Of a stretch of 64,000 nucleotides of DNA, positions 45,513 to 54,673 are shown piece by piece (the stretch's first letter is position 1; the number at the start of each line of letters is the position of its first letter). The stretch is taken from positions 62,001-126,000 of the forward strand of contig NZ_CADDWM010000015.1 of NCBI RefSeq assembly GCF_902809835.1. The letters are read 5' to 3'. The notes under the pieces are model-generated. The model was not told where the DNA came from and ran no database searches. It saw only the letters and a program-made list of their open reading frames with translations. This stretch comes from Agromyces sp. Marseille-P2726. GTDB taxonomy: Bacteria > Actinomycetota > Actinomycetes > Actinomycetales > Microbacteriaceae. Made by a program: the position numbers and the translations under genes.

Positions 45513-46198
45513 ACTGGCTCTGGTCGAACCTCGACCTGATCGGCGAGCTGACACTCGTTCACCTGGAATTGTCGGTGCCCGCGATCATACTGAGCTTCGT
45601 GATCTCGATTCCGATCGGGTGGCTCGCGCACCGCTTCCGGTGGTCGCGCGGCGTGCTGCTGTCGCTCTGCGCGCTGCTCTACGCCGTGCCGTCGCTGGCC
45701 CTCTTCGTGATGCTTCCCCCGATCACGGGCTTCGATCTCCGTTCACCGCTCAATCTCGTGCTCGCGCTCACGCTCTACGGCATCGCGGTGATCGTGCGCA
45801 CCGCCGCCGACGCATTCGACTCGGTCTCGCCCGACGTGCGCCAGTCGGCGACGGCCGTGGGCTACTCCACGGTCCGACGGTTCTGGGGCGTCGAGCTGCC
45901 CCTCGCGGGCCCTGTGCTCCTCTCGGGCCTCCGCGTCGTCATCGTGAGCACGGTGAGCCTCGTCACCGTAGGTGCGGTGATCGGCGTGCCGAGCCTCGGA
46001 AGCCTCTTCACCGACGGGTTCCAACGCGGCATCCAGGCCGAGATCATCGCCGGCATCGTCGCGACCGTCCTGCTCGCCCTGGTGCTCGATGGAGCGAGCG
46101 TGCTCCTCGGTCGGCTGCTCATGCCGTGGTCGAGAGCCGACGGGGCGACGGGCCGGGCCGCCGCCACGACCCTCGTGAAGCAGGCTGGCACGGCATGA
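45509..46198 (+). CDS. glycine betaine/choline-type ABC transporter, permease 1
   Basis: A membrane protein of 229 residues with about six helices and a binding-protein-dependent transport motif (AVGYSTVRRFWGVELPLAGP, the EAA loop). OpuCB/YehW-like. GTG overlaps the ATPase stop (GTGA), so the two are coupled. With permease 2 it forms the membrane heterodimer. Confidence 0.92.
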   Translation: MNWLWSNLDLIGELTLVHLELSVPAIILSFVISIPIGWLAHRFRWSRGVLLSLCALLYAVPSLALFVMLPPITGFDLRSPLNLVLALTLYGIAVIVRTAADAFDSVSPDVRQSATAVGYSTVRRFWGVELPLAGPVLLSGLRVVIVSTVSLVTVGAVIGVPSLGSLFTDGFQRGIQAEIIAGIVATVLLALVLDGASVLLGRLLMPWSRADGATGRAAATTLVKQAGTA

Positions 46199-46938
46199 AC
46201 CTCTTCTTCGACGCCATCGCCTGGATCCTCGATCCCGTGAACTGGACGGGTGCGGGCAGCATCCCCGACCGCATCGTCCAGCACCTCGCGGTATCAGGTG
46301 CGGTTCTGCTCATCGCAGCGGCCATCGCGCTTCCGCTCGGCGGCGTCGTGGGGCACACGGGGCGTGGCAAGAACCTCGCAGTCATGGTCTCGGGCGGGTT
46401 GCGGGCCCTGCCGACCCTCGGGTTGCTGACCCTCTTCGGCATCTGGATCGGCATCGGTCTCACGGCGCCGGTCATCGCGCTCGTCATCCTCGCGATCCCG
46501 CCCCTGCTCGCGGGCGCGTACGCGGGCTTCGAATCGGTCGATCGTCGAACGGTCGACGCCGCGCGGGCGGTGGGCATGCGCGAATCCCAGATCGTGGGCA
46601 AGGTGGAGCTTCCGCTCGGCATGCCGATCGTCGTCGGCGGCATCCGTTCCGCCACGCTGCAGATCATCGCCACGGCGACACTCGCGGCCTACATCGCCGA
46701 CGAAGGGCTGGGCCGGTTCATCTTCGAGGGATTGAAGACGCGCGACTACCCCGAGATGCTCGGCGGCTCGATCCTCGTGATCATCCTGGCGCTCGTCGTC
46801 GACGGCGCCTTCGCGCTCACCCAGCGCGTGGTGGTGCCCGCCGGGGTGCGAGCATCGCGAACGAGAGAGCTCCGTTCCCGGCCGACCCGGTCGCGAACGG
46901 TCGTGGGGCGACCCATCCATGAAGGGAATCGACAATGA
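46195..46938 (+). CDS. glycine betaine/choline-type ABC transporter, permease 2
   Basis: A permease of 247 residues, OpuCD-like. The EAA loop is AVGMRESQIVGKVELPLGMP. About six helices are followed by a basic Arg-rich tail of some 35 residues. Its ATG overlaps the previous stop (ATGA), and its TGA overlaps the next ATG. Confidence 0.92.
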   Translation: MNLFFDAIAWILDPVNWTGAGSIPDRIVQHLAVSGAVLLIAAAIALPLGGVVGHTGRGKNLAVMVSGGLRALPTLGLLTLFGIWIGIGLTAPVIALVILAIPPLLAGAYAGFESVDRRTVDAARAVGMRESQIVGKVELPLGMPIVVGGIRSATLQIIATATLAAYIADEGLGRFIFEGLKTRDYPEMLGGSILVIILALVVDGAFALTQRVVVPAGVRASRTRELRSRPTRSRTVVGRPIHEGNRQ

Positions 46939-47861
46939 TCACAGCAGGAAAAGGCCGGCTCGTTGCGCTCGCAGCAGTCGCGGTCGGGGCGACAGTGGCC
47001 CTGGCAGGGTGTGCGTCGGGCGATCCGCTCGACGGCGGGTCAGATGAGCAGAGCGGAGCCTCCGAGACCATCGTCGTCGGCTCCCAGGACTACTACTCGA
47101 ACGAGATCATCGCCGAGATCTACGCTCAGGCGCTCGAGCAGAACGGGTTCACGGTCGACCGGCAGTTCCGCATCGGCCAGCGTGAGGTGTACATCCCCGA
47201 GATCGAAGACGGCTCGATCGACGTCTTCCCCGAGTACACCGGAAACCTGCTCCAGTACTACGTTCCCGACACCACCGCGACCGCGAGCGACGACGTCTAT
47301 GCCGAGCTCGAGACGTCCCTTCCCGAAGGGCTCCGGGTGCTCGACCAGTCGCCGGCGACCGACCAGGATTCGTACAACGTCACGCAGGCGTTCTCCGATG
47401 AGAACGGCGTGACGAGCCTCGCCGACCTGAAAGACGTGACGACGCCGATCACGCTCGGCGGCAACTCCGAGCTCGCCACCCGTCCGTATGGTCCCGAGGG
47501 GCTCAAAGAGGTGTACGGCGTCGACGTCGCCTTCACGCCCATCGAAGACAGCGGCGGACCGCTCACCCTCAAGGCGCTCGTCGACAACCAGGTGCAGATG
47601 GTGAACATCTTCAGCGCCGATCCCAAGATCGCCGCGAACGACCTCGTGACCCTCGAAGACCCCGAAGGGCTCTTCCTGGCTTCGCATGTGGTTCCGGTCG
47701 TGAGCGAGAAGGTCACCGACGAGATGGCGGAGATCATCAACACCGTGAGCGCTGCCCTCACGGCCGAAGACCTCGTCGCCCTCAACGCGCTGAGCGTCGA
47801 TGAGCAGCAGTCCGCCGAGCAGATCGCGAGCGACTGGCTCGCCGACCAGTCGCTCTTCTAG
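46935..47861 (+). CDS. glycine betaine/choline-type ABC transporter, substrate-binding lipoprotein
   Basis: A binding protein of 308 residues, OpuAC/OpuCC type. The signal peptide ends in lipobox LAGC with Cys26 as the lipidated residue. The mature protein has IVVGSQDYYSNEIIAEIYAQALEQ and DVFPEYTGNLLQYY, typical of quaternary-amine binding proteins. Ligands could be betaine, carnitine, choline or proline betaine; the aromatic cage cannot be assigned by eye. Its stop overlaps the dedA stop by 4 bp in tail-to-tail fashion. Confidence 0.93.
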   Translation: MITAGKGRLVALAAVAVGATVALAGCASGDPLDGGSDEQSGASETIVVGSQDYYSNEIIAEIYAQALEQNGFTVDRQFRIGQREVYIPEIEDGSIDVFPEYTGNLLQYYVPDTTATASDDVYAELETSLPEGLRVLDQSPATDQDSYNVTQAFSDENGVTSLADLKDVTTPITLGGNSELATRPYGPEGLKEVYGVDVAFTPIEDSGGPLTLKALVDNQVQMVNIFSADPKIAANDLVTLEDPEGLFLASHVVPVVSEKVTDEMAEIINTVSAALTAEDLVALNALSVDEQQSAEQIASDWLADQSLF

Positions 47862-48640
47862 CGGTCGCGATCGTGTTTCGAGGGGTCGGATGCCGCGGCA
47901 TCCGACCCCTCGTCGTCGAGGTCGGCCGACACGACGTCGACCGAACGGAGCACGATGCCGCCCGAATCCTCCGCTGCCATCGAGCCTCGGGCTGGCGGCT
48001 CGGCCGTCGCCATGTGCCGGGCCTCCGAACGCACGATGAGCTTCTTCACACCCCACACCACGAGCAGGAAGAGGGCGATCACCGCGACGAACACGTACCC
48101 CGCCCAGTGCAGCTCGCGGCTCACCTCACGGTATCCTCCCGCGGCGAGCGAGCCGACGGTCACGTAGGCGAACGCCCAGATGACGCACGCCGGCGCGGTC
48201 CAGGCGATGAACCGCCGGTACCGCATGGTGCTCATGCCGACGGTGAGTGGGATGAGCGAGTGCAGCACCGGGAGGAATCGGGAGATGAAGACGGCCGGGC
48301 CGCCGCGCCGGTCGAGGTATCGCTGGGCTCGCGCCCAGTTCTCTTCGCCGATCCTGCGGCCGAGCCGCGAATGCTGGATGCGCGGTCCGAACCAGCGCCC
48401 GAGGCCGAAGCCGATGCTCTCACCGACCAGCGCTCCCACGATGACGGCGAAGGTGAGAGCGAAATACTGGATGGTGCCCTCGACCCCGGTGGAGGCGACG
48501 AGCACGATCGTGTCGCCGGGCACCACGAGGCCGATGAGGACCGACGTCTCGAGCATGATGCCCAGCCCGGCGATGAGCGTGCGCGCGACCGGATCCACGG
48601 ACTGCACCGTTTCGAGGATCCAGTCGAGGAGCTCGTTCAC
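47858..48640 (-). CDS. DedA-family membrane protein
   Basis: A polytopic protein of 260 residues of the DedA/SNARE-associated family, whose members flip undecaprenyl phosphate or phospholipids. Family markers are ETSVLIGLVVPGDTIVLVAS, GALVGESIGFGLGRWFG, and FISRFLPVLHSLIPLTVGMSTM with the conserved Arg. A cytoplasmic tail of about 60 polar residues ends the protein. Its coding sequence includes the 34-bp palindrome at 47879-47912. GTG 48640 is preferred: a TACGCT -10 lies exactly 6 nt upstream, so a leaderless mRNA is likely. Longer in-frame starts would run over the divergent promoter. Confidence 0.9.
   Translation of the reverse strand: MNELLDWILETVQSVDPVARTLIAGLGIMLETSVLIGLVVPGDTIVLVASTGVEGTIQYFALTFAVIVGALVGESIGFGLGRWFGPRIQHSRLGRRIGEENWARAQRYLDRRGGPAVFISRFLPVLHSLIPLTVGMSTMRYRRFIAWTAPACVIWAFAYVTVGSLAAGGYREVSRELHWAGYVFVAVIALFLLVVWGVKKLIVRSEARHMATAEPPARGSMAAEDSGGIVLRSVDVVSADLDDEGSDAAASDPSKHDRDR
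47879..47912. terminator. 34-bp perfect palindrome, terminator of the ABC operon embedded in dedA
   Basis: Two 17-bp arms (47879-47895 and 47896-47912) are perfect complements with no loop. The core 16 bp (47888-47903) is the double GGATGCCGC palindrome also found at 28212. It lies 17 nt after the ABC operon stop and inside the last 18 codons of dedA on the other strand. There is no U-tract. Confidence 0.7.
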
Positions 48641-48646
48641 CGTTCG

Positions 48647-48652
48647 AGCGTA
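48647..48652 (-). promoter_or_regulatory. leaderless -10 element of dedA
   Basis: TACGCT on the minus strand, 6 nt, then the GTG start; no ribosome site is present. Confidence 0.5.
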
Positions 48653-48743
48653 TCGACGGCGGCCACGGCTCGCGTCACTCTCGGGGACGATTCCGAGGAT
48701 GACGAGGTACGCGGCGAGCCGGAGGGCGATGAGCACGACGCTC

Positions 48744-48775
48744 TTCCCATCGCCTCGGGCGTGAGTTAGCCTCAC
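48744..48775 (+). promoter_or_regulatory. promoter of the M28 peptidase gene with a DtxR-like dyad on the -10
   Basis: TTCCCA (48744-48749) and TAGCCT (48767-48772) have a 17-bp spacer. GTGAG (48761-48765) and CTCAC (48771-48775) form a perfect dyad around TTAGC. The 19 bp from 48761 share the core TTAGCCT and an ACCT half with DtxR/IdeR iron boxes but diverge at the outer bases. Iron control is a guess. The rest of the 221-bp intergenic region shows only the dedA -10 and a leader. Confidence 0.4.
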
Positions 48776-48861
48776 CTGCAGCGGTCTGCTCATCGGAGAG
48801 CAGGCCGCGCGGCACTCGTCCGAGTTGCCGCATGCACGTCTGCTGCGACGAAGGAGCAACT

Positions 48862-50400
48862 GTGAATCATCGAACTCGAACCGGCCTGAAGGTCGGGGCG
48901 ATCACGGCATCGGCCGCGGTGTGCGGGTCGCTGGCCCTGGCATTGCCGGCTCAGGCCGCCGTGCCGACCGATACCGAGCCCCTGCGCGACGCCGTCACCG
49001 TCGAGGGCGTCATGGAGCACCTCGAGGAGTTCCAAGAGATCGCGGAGGCGAACGGCGGCAATCGTGCCGCGGGCACGTCGGGCCACGAAGCGTCGGTCGA
49101 CTACATCGAAAGCCAACTGGAGGCCGCCGGCTACACGACCACTCGCCAGGAGTTCACCTACGAGCGCACGAACTTCACTGGGACGTCGCTCTCGCGCACG
49201 TCGCCCGACCCCGACGTGCAGTACACGCTCGGCGTCGACTACTTCCCCATGGACTTCACCGGCGGCGGCACTGTCAGCGCCCCGGTGACGGCGGTCGACG
49301 TGAACCTCGCCGGCGACCGCAGCTCGACGAGCGGCTGCGAGTCGAGCGACTTCGCGGGCTTCCCGGCCGGGAACATCGCTCTCATCCAGCGTGGCTCGTG
49401 CGACTTCGCGGTGAAGGCCGCGAACGCCCTCGCCGCCCAGGCCAGCGGCGTGATCATCTTCAACCAGGGCAATGTCGTGCCCGGAGACGACCGTCTCGGG
49501 CTGTTCGGCGGCACCCTGGGGTCGATCATCGACCCCGATCTCCCGGTCGTCAGCGCGCCATTCGCGCTCGGTGAGGAGTGGGTGAACACGCCCGGTCTCG
49601 AGATGACCCTCAGCGTCCAGATCACCATCGAAGAGGTCACCACCGAGAACATCTGGGCCGACACCAGCGGTCGCGCCGATCGTACGGTCGTCGTGGGTGG
49701 CCACCTCGACTCAGTTGCCGAAGGTCCTGGCATCAACGACAACGGCTCGGGCACGGCCGCGATCCTCGAGACGGCGATCCAGATGGCCGAGCTCGGCATC
49801 GAGCCCGAGAACCGCGTGCGGTTCGCCTTCTGGAGCGGCGAGGAGGACGGACTCATCGGCTCCAGCTACTACGTGTCGCAGCTGCCGAAGAAGGAGCTGA
49901 AGGGCACCGCCGTGAACCTGAACTTCGACATGATCGGGTCGGTCAACGCGGTGAACTTCATCTACGACGGCGACGGCGACGCCCTCGGCGTGGCGGGTCC
50001 GAACGGCTCCGGCACGATCGAGGGTGTCTTCGAGGACTTCTTCGAGTCGGAGAGTGAGCCGTTCGAGCCGACCGACTTCGACGGTCGCAGCGACTACTTC
50101 GGCTTCATCGAAGCGGGCATCCCGGCGGGTGGTCTCTTCACGGGTGCCGAGGGCATCAAGTCGGCCGAGCAGGCGGCCGTCTTCGGCGGTACCGCCGGAG
50201 TGGCGTACGACCCGTGCTACCACGCGGCGTGCGACACGCTGGCGAACATCGACGAGGACACGCTCGCCCTGATGTCCGACGCCGTCGCGCACTCGACGCT
50301 CGTCTTCGCAGAGACGTCGTCTGCGGTCAACGGCACCGGCAAGGGCAAGGCCCTTGGACAGTTCAAGCCCGACTTCAAGGGACACCAGGCGATCCGCTAG
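48862..50400 (+). CDS. secreted M28-family aminopeptidase with PA domain
   Basis: A zinc exopeptidase of 512 residues. The Sec signal peptide is about 1-33 (ends PAQAA). A protease-associated (PA) domain is inserted at about 140-235 (FPAGNIALIQRGSCDFAVKAANA). The M28 domain has zinc ligands in VVGGHLDSVAEGPGINDNGSGTA (His, Asp), the catalytic/ligand pair in WSGEEDGLIGS, DMIGS, and CYHAACDTLAN (His), like Streptomyces griseus aminopeptidase. GTG 48862 has AAGGAG 6 nt upstream; the in-frame ATG at 48832 does not. It likely releases amino acids from extracellular peptides. Confidence 0.93.
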   Translation: MNHRTRTGLKVGAITASAAVCGSLALALPAQAAVPTDTEPLRDAVTVEGVMEHLEEFQEIAEANGGNRAAGTSGHEASVDYIESQLEAAGYTTTRQEFTYERTNFTGTSLSRTSPDPDVQYTLGVDYFPMDFTGGGTVSAPVTAVDVNLAGDRSSTSGCESSDFAGFPAGNIALIQRGSCDFAVKAANALAAQASGVIIFNQGNVVPGDDRLGLFGGTLGSIIDPDLPVVSAPFALGEEWVNTPGLEMTLSVQITIEEVTTENIWADTSGRADRTVVVGGHLDSVAEGPGINDNGSGTAAILETAIQMAELGIEPENRVRFAFWSGEEDGLIGSSYYVSQLPKKELKGTAVNLNFDMIGSVNAVNFIYDGDGDALGVAGPNGSGTIEGVFEDFFESESEPFEPTDFDGRSDYFGFIEAGIPAGGLFTGAEGIKSAEQAAVFGGTAGVAYDPCYHAACDTLANIDEDTLALMSDAVAHSTLVFAETSSAVNGTGKGKALGQFKPDFKGHQAIR

Positions 50401-50465
50401 AAGGGCTGATCGCGGAAGGGGCGGTGCGGGCAGCCGCATCGTCCCTTCACCGTGCCGGCGCGCCC

Positions 50466-50471
50466 TACGCT
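50466..50471 (+). promoter_or_regulatory. leaderless -10 element of pabB
   Basis: TACGCT, 6 nt, then ATG 50478. The intervening GGGAGG abuts the ATG and is too close to serve as a ribosome site. Confidence 0.5.
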
Positions 50472-50477
50472 GGGAGG

Positions 50478-51920
50478 ATGCGCCGCATCTGCACCCGTCG
50501 ACTGGTGGGCTGGCGCGATCCCGAGGTCGTCTTCCGTGCGTGGTTCGCGGATGCCGCGTACACCGTCTGGCTCGATGGCGGTTCGGATGCCGCGACGGGC
50601 GTCAGCGTGCTCGCCACGGCGCACGCCGGCAGCGAGTTCGTCACCGCTGACGCAGGGCGTGGCACCGTCAGCCGCGTCGCGCCGCTCAGCGACGACGAGC
50701 CGGCGACGGTGGCGGCATCCGTCTTCGAGGTGCTCGCCGAGGGGCTGGGCGCCCGCTCGTCCGGCCCTACCGACGCTGACCACGACCTCGCGGCACGGCT
50801 CGGGTGGTACGGGTGGTTCGGCTACGAGCTCGGGGCGCAGCTCAACGACGTTCCCGCGTCGGACGCCGAGACACCCGACGCCGCCTTCCTCTTCGTCGAC
50901 CGAGCCATCGTGTTCGACCACGCCGCACGCACCATGCAGCTCGTCTGGTGCCAGGCGGATGAGACGGATGCCGCGGCCGCAGCGTGGGCCGACGACCTCG
51001 AGTCGCGCTTCCTCGCGCTCGACCCCGGCCGTACCGTGCTCGATCGGCCGGCCGCCGTCGAGGGCGATCGCCGACAGCCTCCGACCGTGCGCTGGCGGCA
51101 CTCACCCGAGCGGTACGCCGAGCTCATCGGCGAGTGCCAGGCCGCGATCGTTCGGGGCGACGCCTATCAGCTGTGCCTCACCAACCGAGTCGACGTCGAT
51201 GTACGACCCGATCCGGCCGCGACGTACCTCGCCCTTCGGGCCTCGAGTCCGAGCCATCACGGCGGACTCCTGCGGTTCGGCGAGTTCGCGCTCCTGAGCG
51301 CCTCACCCGAGCAGTTCCTCCTGGTCGATGCAGATGGCTTCGTCACCACCAAGCCGATGAAGGGCACGCGACCGCGCGGGAACGACACGGCTGCCGACCT
51401 CGCGCTGCGCCGCGAGCTCGTCGAAAGCGAGAAGGAGCGCGCCGAGAACCTCATGATCGTCGACCTGATGCGCAACGACCTCGGACGCATCGCGGAGCTC
51501 GGTTCGGTGTCGGTGCCGAGCCTGCTCGAGGTGGAGGAGTACGCCCACGTGCACCAGCTCGTCTCGACCGTTCGCGCGCGGATCCGGCATCCGCTCACCG
51601 CACTCGACGTCGTCGCGGCCGCCTTCCCAGCCGGCTCGATGACCGGCGCACCCAAGCGCAGCGCGATGACGATCCTCCATGAACTCGAGCAGGGACCGCG
51701 TGGCGTGTACTCGGGCACGTTCGGGTACCTCGGCATCGACGGCAGCGCCGACCTGGCGATGGTCATCCGGTCGATCGTGCTGACCCCACGCGGCGCCAGC
51801 ATCGGCACGGGCGGCGGCATCACGGCGCTGTCGGTCGCCGAGGAGGAGATCGAGGAGACCCGCGTGAAGGCGAGGGCGCTGCTCGCGGTGCTCGGCGCGG
51901 CGGCGCCACGTGGGGAGTGA
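50478..51920 (+). CDS. pabB: aminodeoxychorismate synthase component I
   Basis: A chorismate-using enzyme of 480 residues that, with a glutamine amidotransferase subunit, makes 4-amino-4-deoxychorismate for folate. The C-terminal domain holds the family motifs QLCLTNR, FLLSASPEQFL-like block, KPMKGTRPRG, PAGSMTGAPK and GIGTGGGI-like loop. Lys295 in PMKGT is diagnostic: PabB has Lys here where anthranilate synthases have Ala. So PabB is favoured over TrpE. No pabA or pabC lies adjacent. Confidence 0.9.
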   Translation: MRRICTRRLVGWRDPEVVFRAWFADAAYTVWLDGGSDAATGVSVLATAHAGSEFVTADAGRGTVSRVAPLSDDEPATVAASVFEVLAEGLGARSSGPTDADHDLAARLGWYGWFGYELGAQLNDVPASDAETPDAAFLFVDRAIVFDHAARTMQLVWCQADETDAAAAAWADDLESRFLALDPGRTVLDRPAAVEGDRRQPPTVRWRHSPERYAELIGECQAAIVRGDAYQLCLTNRVDVDVRPDPAATYLALRASSPSHHGGLLRFGEFALLSASPEQFLLVDADGFVTTKPMKGTRPRGNDTAADLALRRELVESEKERAENLMIVDLMRNDLGRIAELGSVSVPSLLEVEEYAHVHQLVSTVRARIRHPLTALDVVAAAFPAGSMTGAPKRSAMTILHELEQGPRGVYSGTFGYLGIDGSADLAMVIRSIVLTPRGASIGTGGGITALSVAEEEIEETRVKARALLAVLGAAAPRGE

Positions 51921-51921
51921 C

Positions 51922-51927
51922 TAGGCT
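51922..51927 (+). promoter_or_regulatory. -10 element of leuS
   Basis: TAGGCT directly after the pabB TGA. Start near 51934; leader about 72 nt to GTG 52006. Confidence 0.4.
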
Positions 51928-51937
51928 TGAGAGTCGA

Positions 51938-51959
51938 GCACGCCGTCGCTGCGGCGTGC
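51938..51959 (+). promoter_or_regulatory. hairpin in the leuS leader
   Basis: GCACGCCG and CGGCGTGC form an 8-bp perfect stem with a 6-nt loop. It could be the pabB terminator or a leader structure of leuS. No T-box elements (specifier loop, TGGN bulge) are visible in so short a leader. Confidence 0.45.
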
Positions 51960-52005
51960 CCGAATGATGTGCGGATTCGACCGCAGCGACACGATTGAGA
52001 GTCAC

Positions 52006-54579
52006 GTGGCACACGATCACGACCAGTCCCGCGCCGACCACGGCGCCTACGACTTCGCGGCGATCCAGGCGAAGTGGCTGCCCGTGTGGGAAGAGCTCCA
52101 GCCGTTCCGGGCCGGACTGCCGGGCGACACGAAGCCCCGCAAGTACATCCTCGACATGTTCCCGTATCCGTCGGGTGACCTCCACATGGGCCACGCTGAG
52201 GCCTTCGGCTTCGGCGACATCGTCGCCCGCTACTGGCGGCACCAGGGCTTCGACGTGTTGCACCCCGTCGGCTGGGACTCGTTCGGGCTTCCCGCCGAGA
52301 ACGCCGCCATCAAGCGCGGCGTCGACCCCCGAGGATGGACCTACCAGAACATCGAGCAGCAGAAGCGGTCGTTCCGCCAGTACGCGCCGTCGTTCGACTG
52401 GTCGCGAGAGCTTCACACGAGCGATCCCGAGTACTACCGATGGAACCAGTGGCTGTTCCTGAAGCTCTACGAGAAGGGCATCGCGTACCGCAAGGCCGGA
52501 ATGGTCAACTGGTGCCCGAACGATCAGACCGTGCTCGCCAACGAGCAGGTCATCGACGGGCACTGCGAACGCTGCGGGTTCGTCGTCACCAAGAAGTCGC
52601 TCACGCAGTGGTACTTCCGAGTGACCGACTACGCCGACCGACTCCTCGATGACTTGAACCAGCTCGAGGGAGCATGGCCGTCGAAGGTCATCTCGATGCA
52701 GCGCAACTGGATCGGTCGATCCTCGGGCGCCGACGTCGACTTCCAGATCGAGGGGCGCGAGGAGCCCGTGACGGTCTTCACGACACGACCCGACACGCTC
52801 TACGGGGCCACCTTCATGGTCGTGGCCGCCGACGCCGAGCTCGCTGCCGAGCTCGCTGACGGGGCATCCGACGAGGTCAAGGTCCGGTTCAACGACTACC
52901 TCGACTCGGTGCGCGCCGAGAGCGATATCGATCGCCTGTCGACCGAGCGGCCGAAGACCGGCGTATTCCTCGAGCGGTATGCGATCAACCCGGTGAACGG
53001 CGAGCGGCTGCCGATCTGGGCGGCCGACTACGTGCTGGCCGATTACGGTCACGGCGCGATCATGGCGGTGCCTGCCCACGACCAGCGCGACCTCGATTTC
53101 GCTCGCACGTTCGGGCTGCCGATCCGCGTCGTGGTTGATACGAATGCACCGGTCACCGGCGTGGTGCCGGTGATCCCGCTCGACGAGCACGGCGATCCGG
53201 TGCTGCCCGACGACGTGGAGACGCTCGATCCGGCTTCGACCGGGGTGGCCCTGGCCGGTGACGGCCGTCTCGTCAATTCGGGGCCGCTCGACGGGCTGTC
53301 GAAGACGAACGCGATCCGACGCGTCATCGAGATCCTCGAGCAGCGCGGACTCGGGCGTGCGTCGAAGAACTTCCGCCTGCGCGACTGGCTCATCTCCCGT
53401 CAGCGCTATTGGGGAACCCCCATTCCGATCATCCACTGCGCCGAGTGCGGTGAGGTCCCGGTGCCCGAGAACGAGCTTCCGGTTCGGCTGCCCGATGCTG
53501 CAGGTCTCGACCTGAAGCCGAAGGGCACGAGCCCGCTCGGAGCCGCCGAGAGCTGGGTGAACGTCGCCTGCCCGAACTGCGGCGGCCCGGCCAAGCGCGA
53601 TTCCGACACGATGGACACGTTCGTCGACAGCTCCTGGTACTACCTGCGCTACTTGAACCCGAACGACGAGACCAAGGCGTTCGACGTCGCCGAGGCCGAG
53701 AAGTGGATGCCCGTCGACCAGTACGTCGGCGGGGTCGAGCACGCCATCCTCCATCTGCTGTACTCGCGGTTCATCACCAAGGTGCTCTTCGACCACGGCT
53801 ACCTGAGCTTCACCGAGCCGTTCACCTCGCTGCTGAACCAGGGCATGGTCATCATGAACGGCGCGAAGATGTCGAAATCGAAGGGCAACCTCGTCGAGTT
53901 CGCGACCGAGCTCGCCGCACACGGTGCCGATGCCCTGCGCGTGACGCTCGCATTCGCCGGTCCGCCCGAGGAGGACATCGACTGGGCCGACGTCTCGCCC
54001 GTCGGTGCGGCGAAGTTCCTGGCCCGCGCCTGGCGCATCTCTGGCGAGGTCGCATCGAGTCCCGATGTGGAGTGGAAGACCGGTGACGTGTCGCTGCGTC
54101 GCATGACGCATCGCCTGCTCGCCGACGCCCCGCAACTCGTGGAGGCGTTCAAGTTCAATGTCGTGGTCGCTCGCCTGATGGAGCTCGTGAACGCGACGCG
54201 GAAGGTCATCGACTCGGGGGCCGGGCCTGCCGATGCCGCGGTGCGCGAGGCCGCCGAGGTGACCGCGATGATCCTCGACCTGTTCGCGCCGTACACCGCG
54301 GAAGACATGTGGCAGCGCCTGGGCTACGAACCCACCGTCGCACTCGTGCCGTGGCGCAAGGCCGACCCGGCCCTGCTCGTCGAGGACTCGGTCACCGCGA
54401 TCGTGCAGGTCGACGGCAAGGTGCGCGACCGGCTGGATGTCTCGCCGAAGATCTCCGTCGAGGAGCTCGAGACCCTCGCCCGAGCGTCGACGGGCGTCGC
54501 ACGTGCCGTCGGCGAGCGCGAGATCGTGAACGTGATCGTGCGCGCGCCGCGGCTCGTGAACATCGCCACGCGCCGCTGA
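52006..54579 (+). CDS. leuS: leucyl-tRNA synthetase
   Basis: A class I synthetase of 857 residues charging tRNA-Leu. The HIGH motif appears as HMGH (about 62-65) in [16 protein letters not shown] zinc/insert region, the CP1 editing domain with [15 protein letters not shown], and the KMSKS motif at Lys621 (KMSKSKGN) are intact. The anticodon and C-terminal domains are complete. GTG 52006 is the likely start; ATG codons at 51964/51967 extend into the leader and lack a ribosome site. Confidence 0.96.
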   Translation: MAHDHDQSRADHGAYDFAAIQAKWLPVWEELQPFRAGLPGDTKPRKYILDMFPYPSGDLHMGHAEAFGFGDIVARYWRHQGFDVLHPVGWDSFGLPAENAAIKRGVDPRGWTYQNIEQQKRSFRQYAPSFDWSRELHTSDPEYYRWNQWLFLKLYEKGIAYRKAGMVNWCPNDQTVLANEQVIDGHCERCGFVVTKKSLTQWYFRVTDYADRLLDDLNQLEGAWPSKVISMQRNWIGRSSGADVDFQIEGREEPVTVFTTRPDTLYGATFMVVAADAELAAELADGASDEVKVRFNDYLDSVRAESDIDRLSTERPKTGVFLERYAINPVNGERLPIWAADYVLADYGHGAIMAVPAHDQRDLDFARTFGLPIRVVVDTNAPVTGVVPVIPLDEHGDPVLPDDVETLDPASTGVALAGDGRLVNSGPLDGLSKTNAIRRVIEILEQRGLGRASKNFRLRDWLISRQRYWGTPIPIIHCAECGEVPVPENELPVRLPDAAGLDLKPKGTSPLGAAESWVNVACPNCGGPAKRDSDTMDTFVDSSWYYLRYLNPNDETKAFDVAEAEKWMPVDQYVGGVEHAILHLLYSRFITKVLFDHGYLSFTEPFTSLLNQGMVIMNGAKMSKSKGNLVEFATELAAHGADALRVTLAFAGPPEEDIDWADVSPVGAAKFLARAWRISGEVASSPDVEWKTGDVSLRRMTHRLLADAPQLVEAFKFNVVVARLMELVNATRKVIDSGAGPADAAVREAAEVTAMILDLFAPYTAEDMWQRLGYEPTVALVPWRKADPALLVEDSVTAIVQVDGKVRDRLDVSPKISVEELETLARASTGVARAVGEREIVNVIVRAPRLVNIATRR

Positions 54580-54661
54580 CACTCCTCCTCCACAGGCGAC
54601 GGCCCGGGCTCGCGGGGTGCCGGTACCGTCGACCCGGCAGGATCCGCGGGCACCCGCTCGG

Positions 54662-54667
54662 TAGCGT
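54662..54667 (+). promoter_or_regulatory. leaderless -10 element of comEA
   Basis: TAGCGT, 6 nt, then ATG 54674; no Shine-Dalgarno. Confidence 0.5.
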
Positions 54668-54673
54668 GCCGGC

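Noticed and set aside
51922..52005. T-box riboswitch before leuS
   Set aside because: The leader is only about 72 nt, with no specifier loop or T-box sequence.
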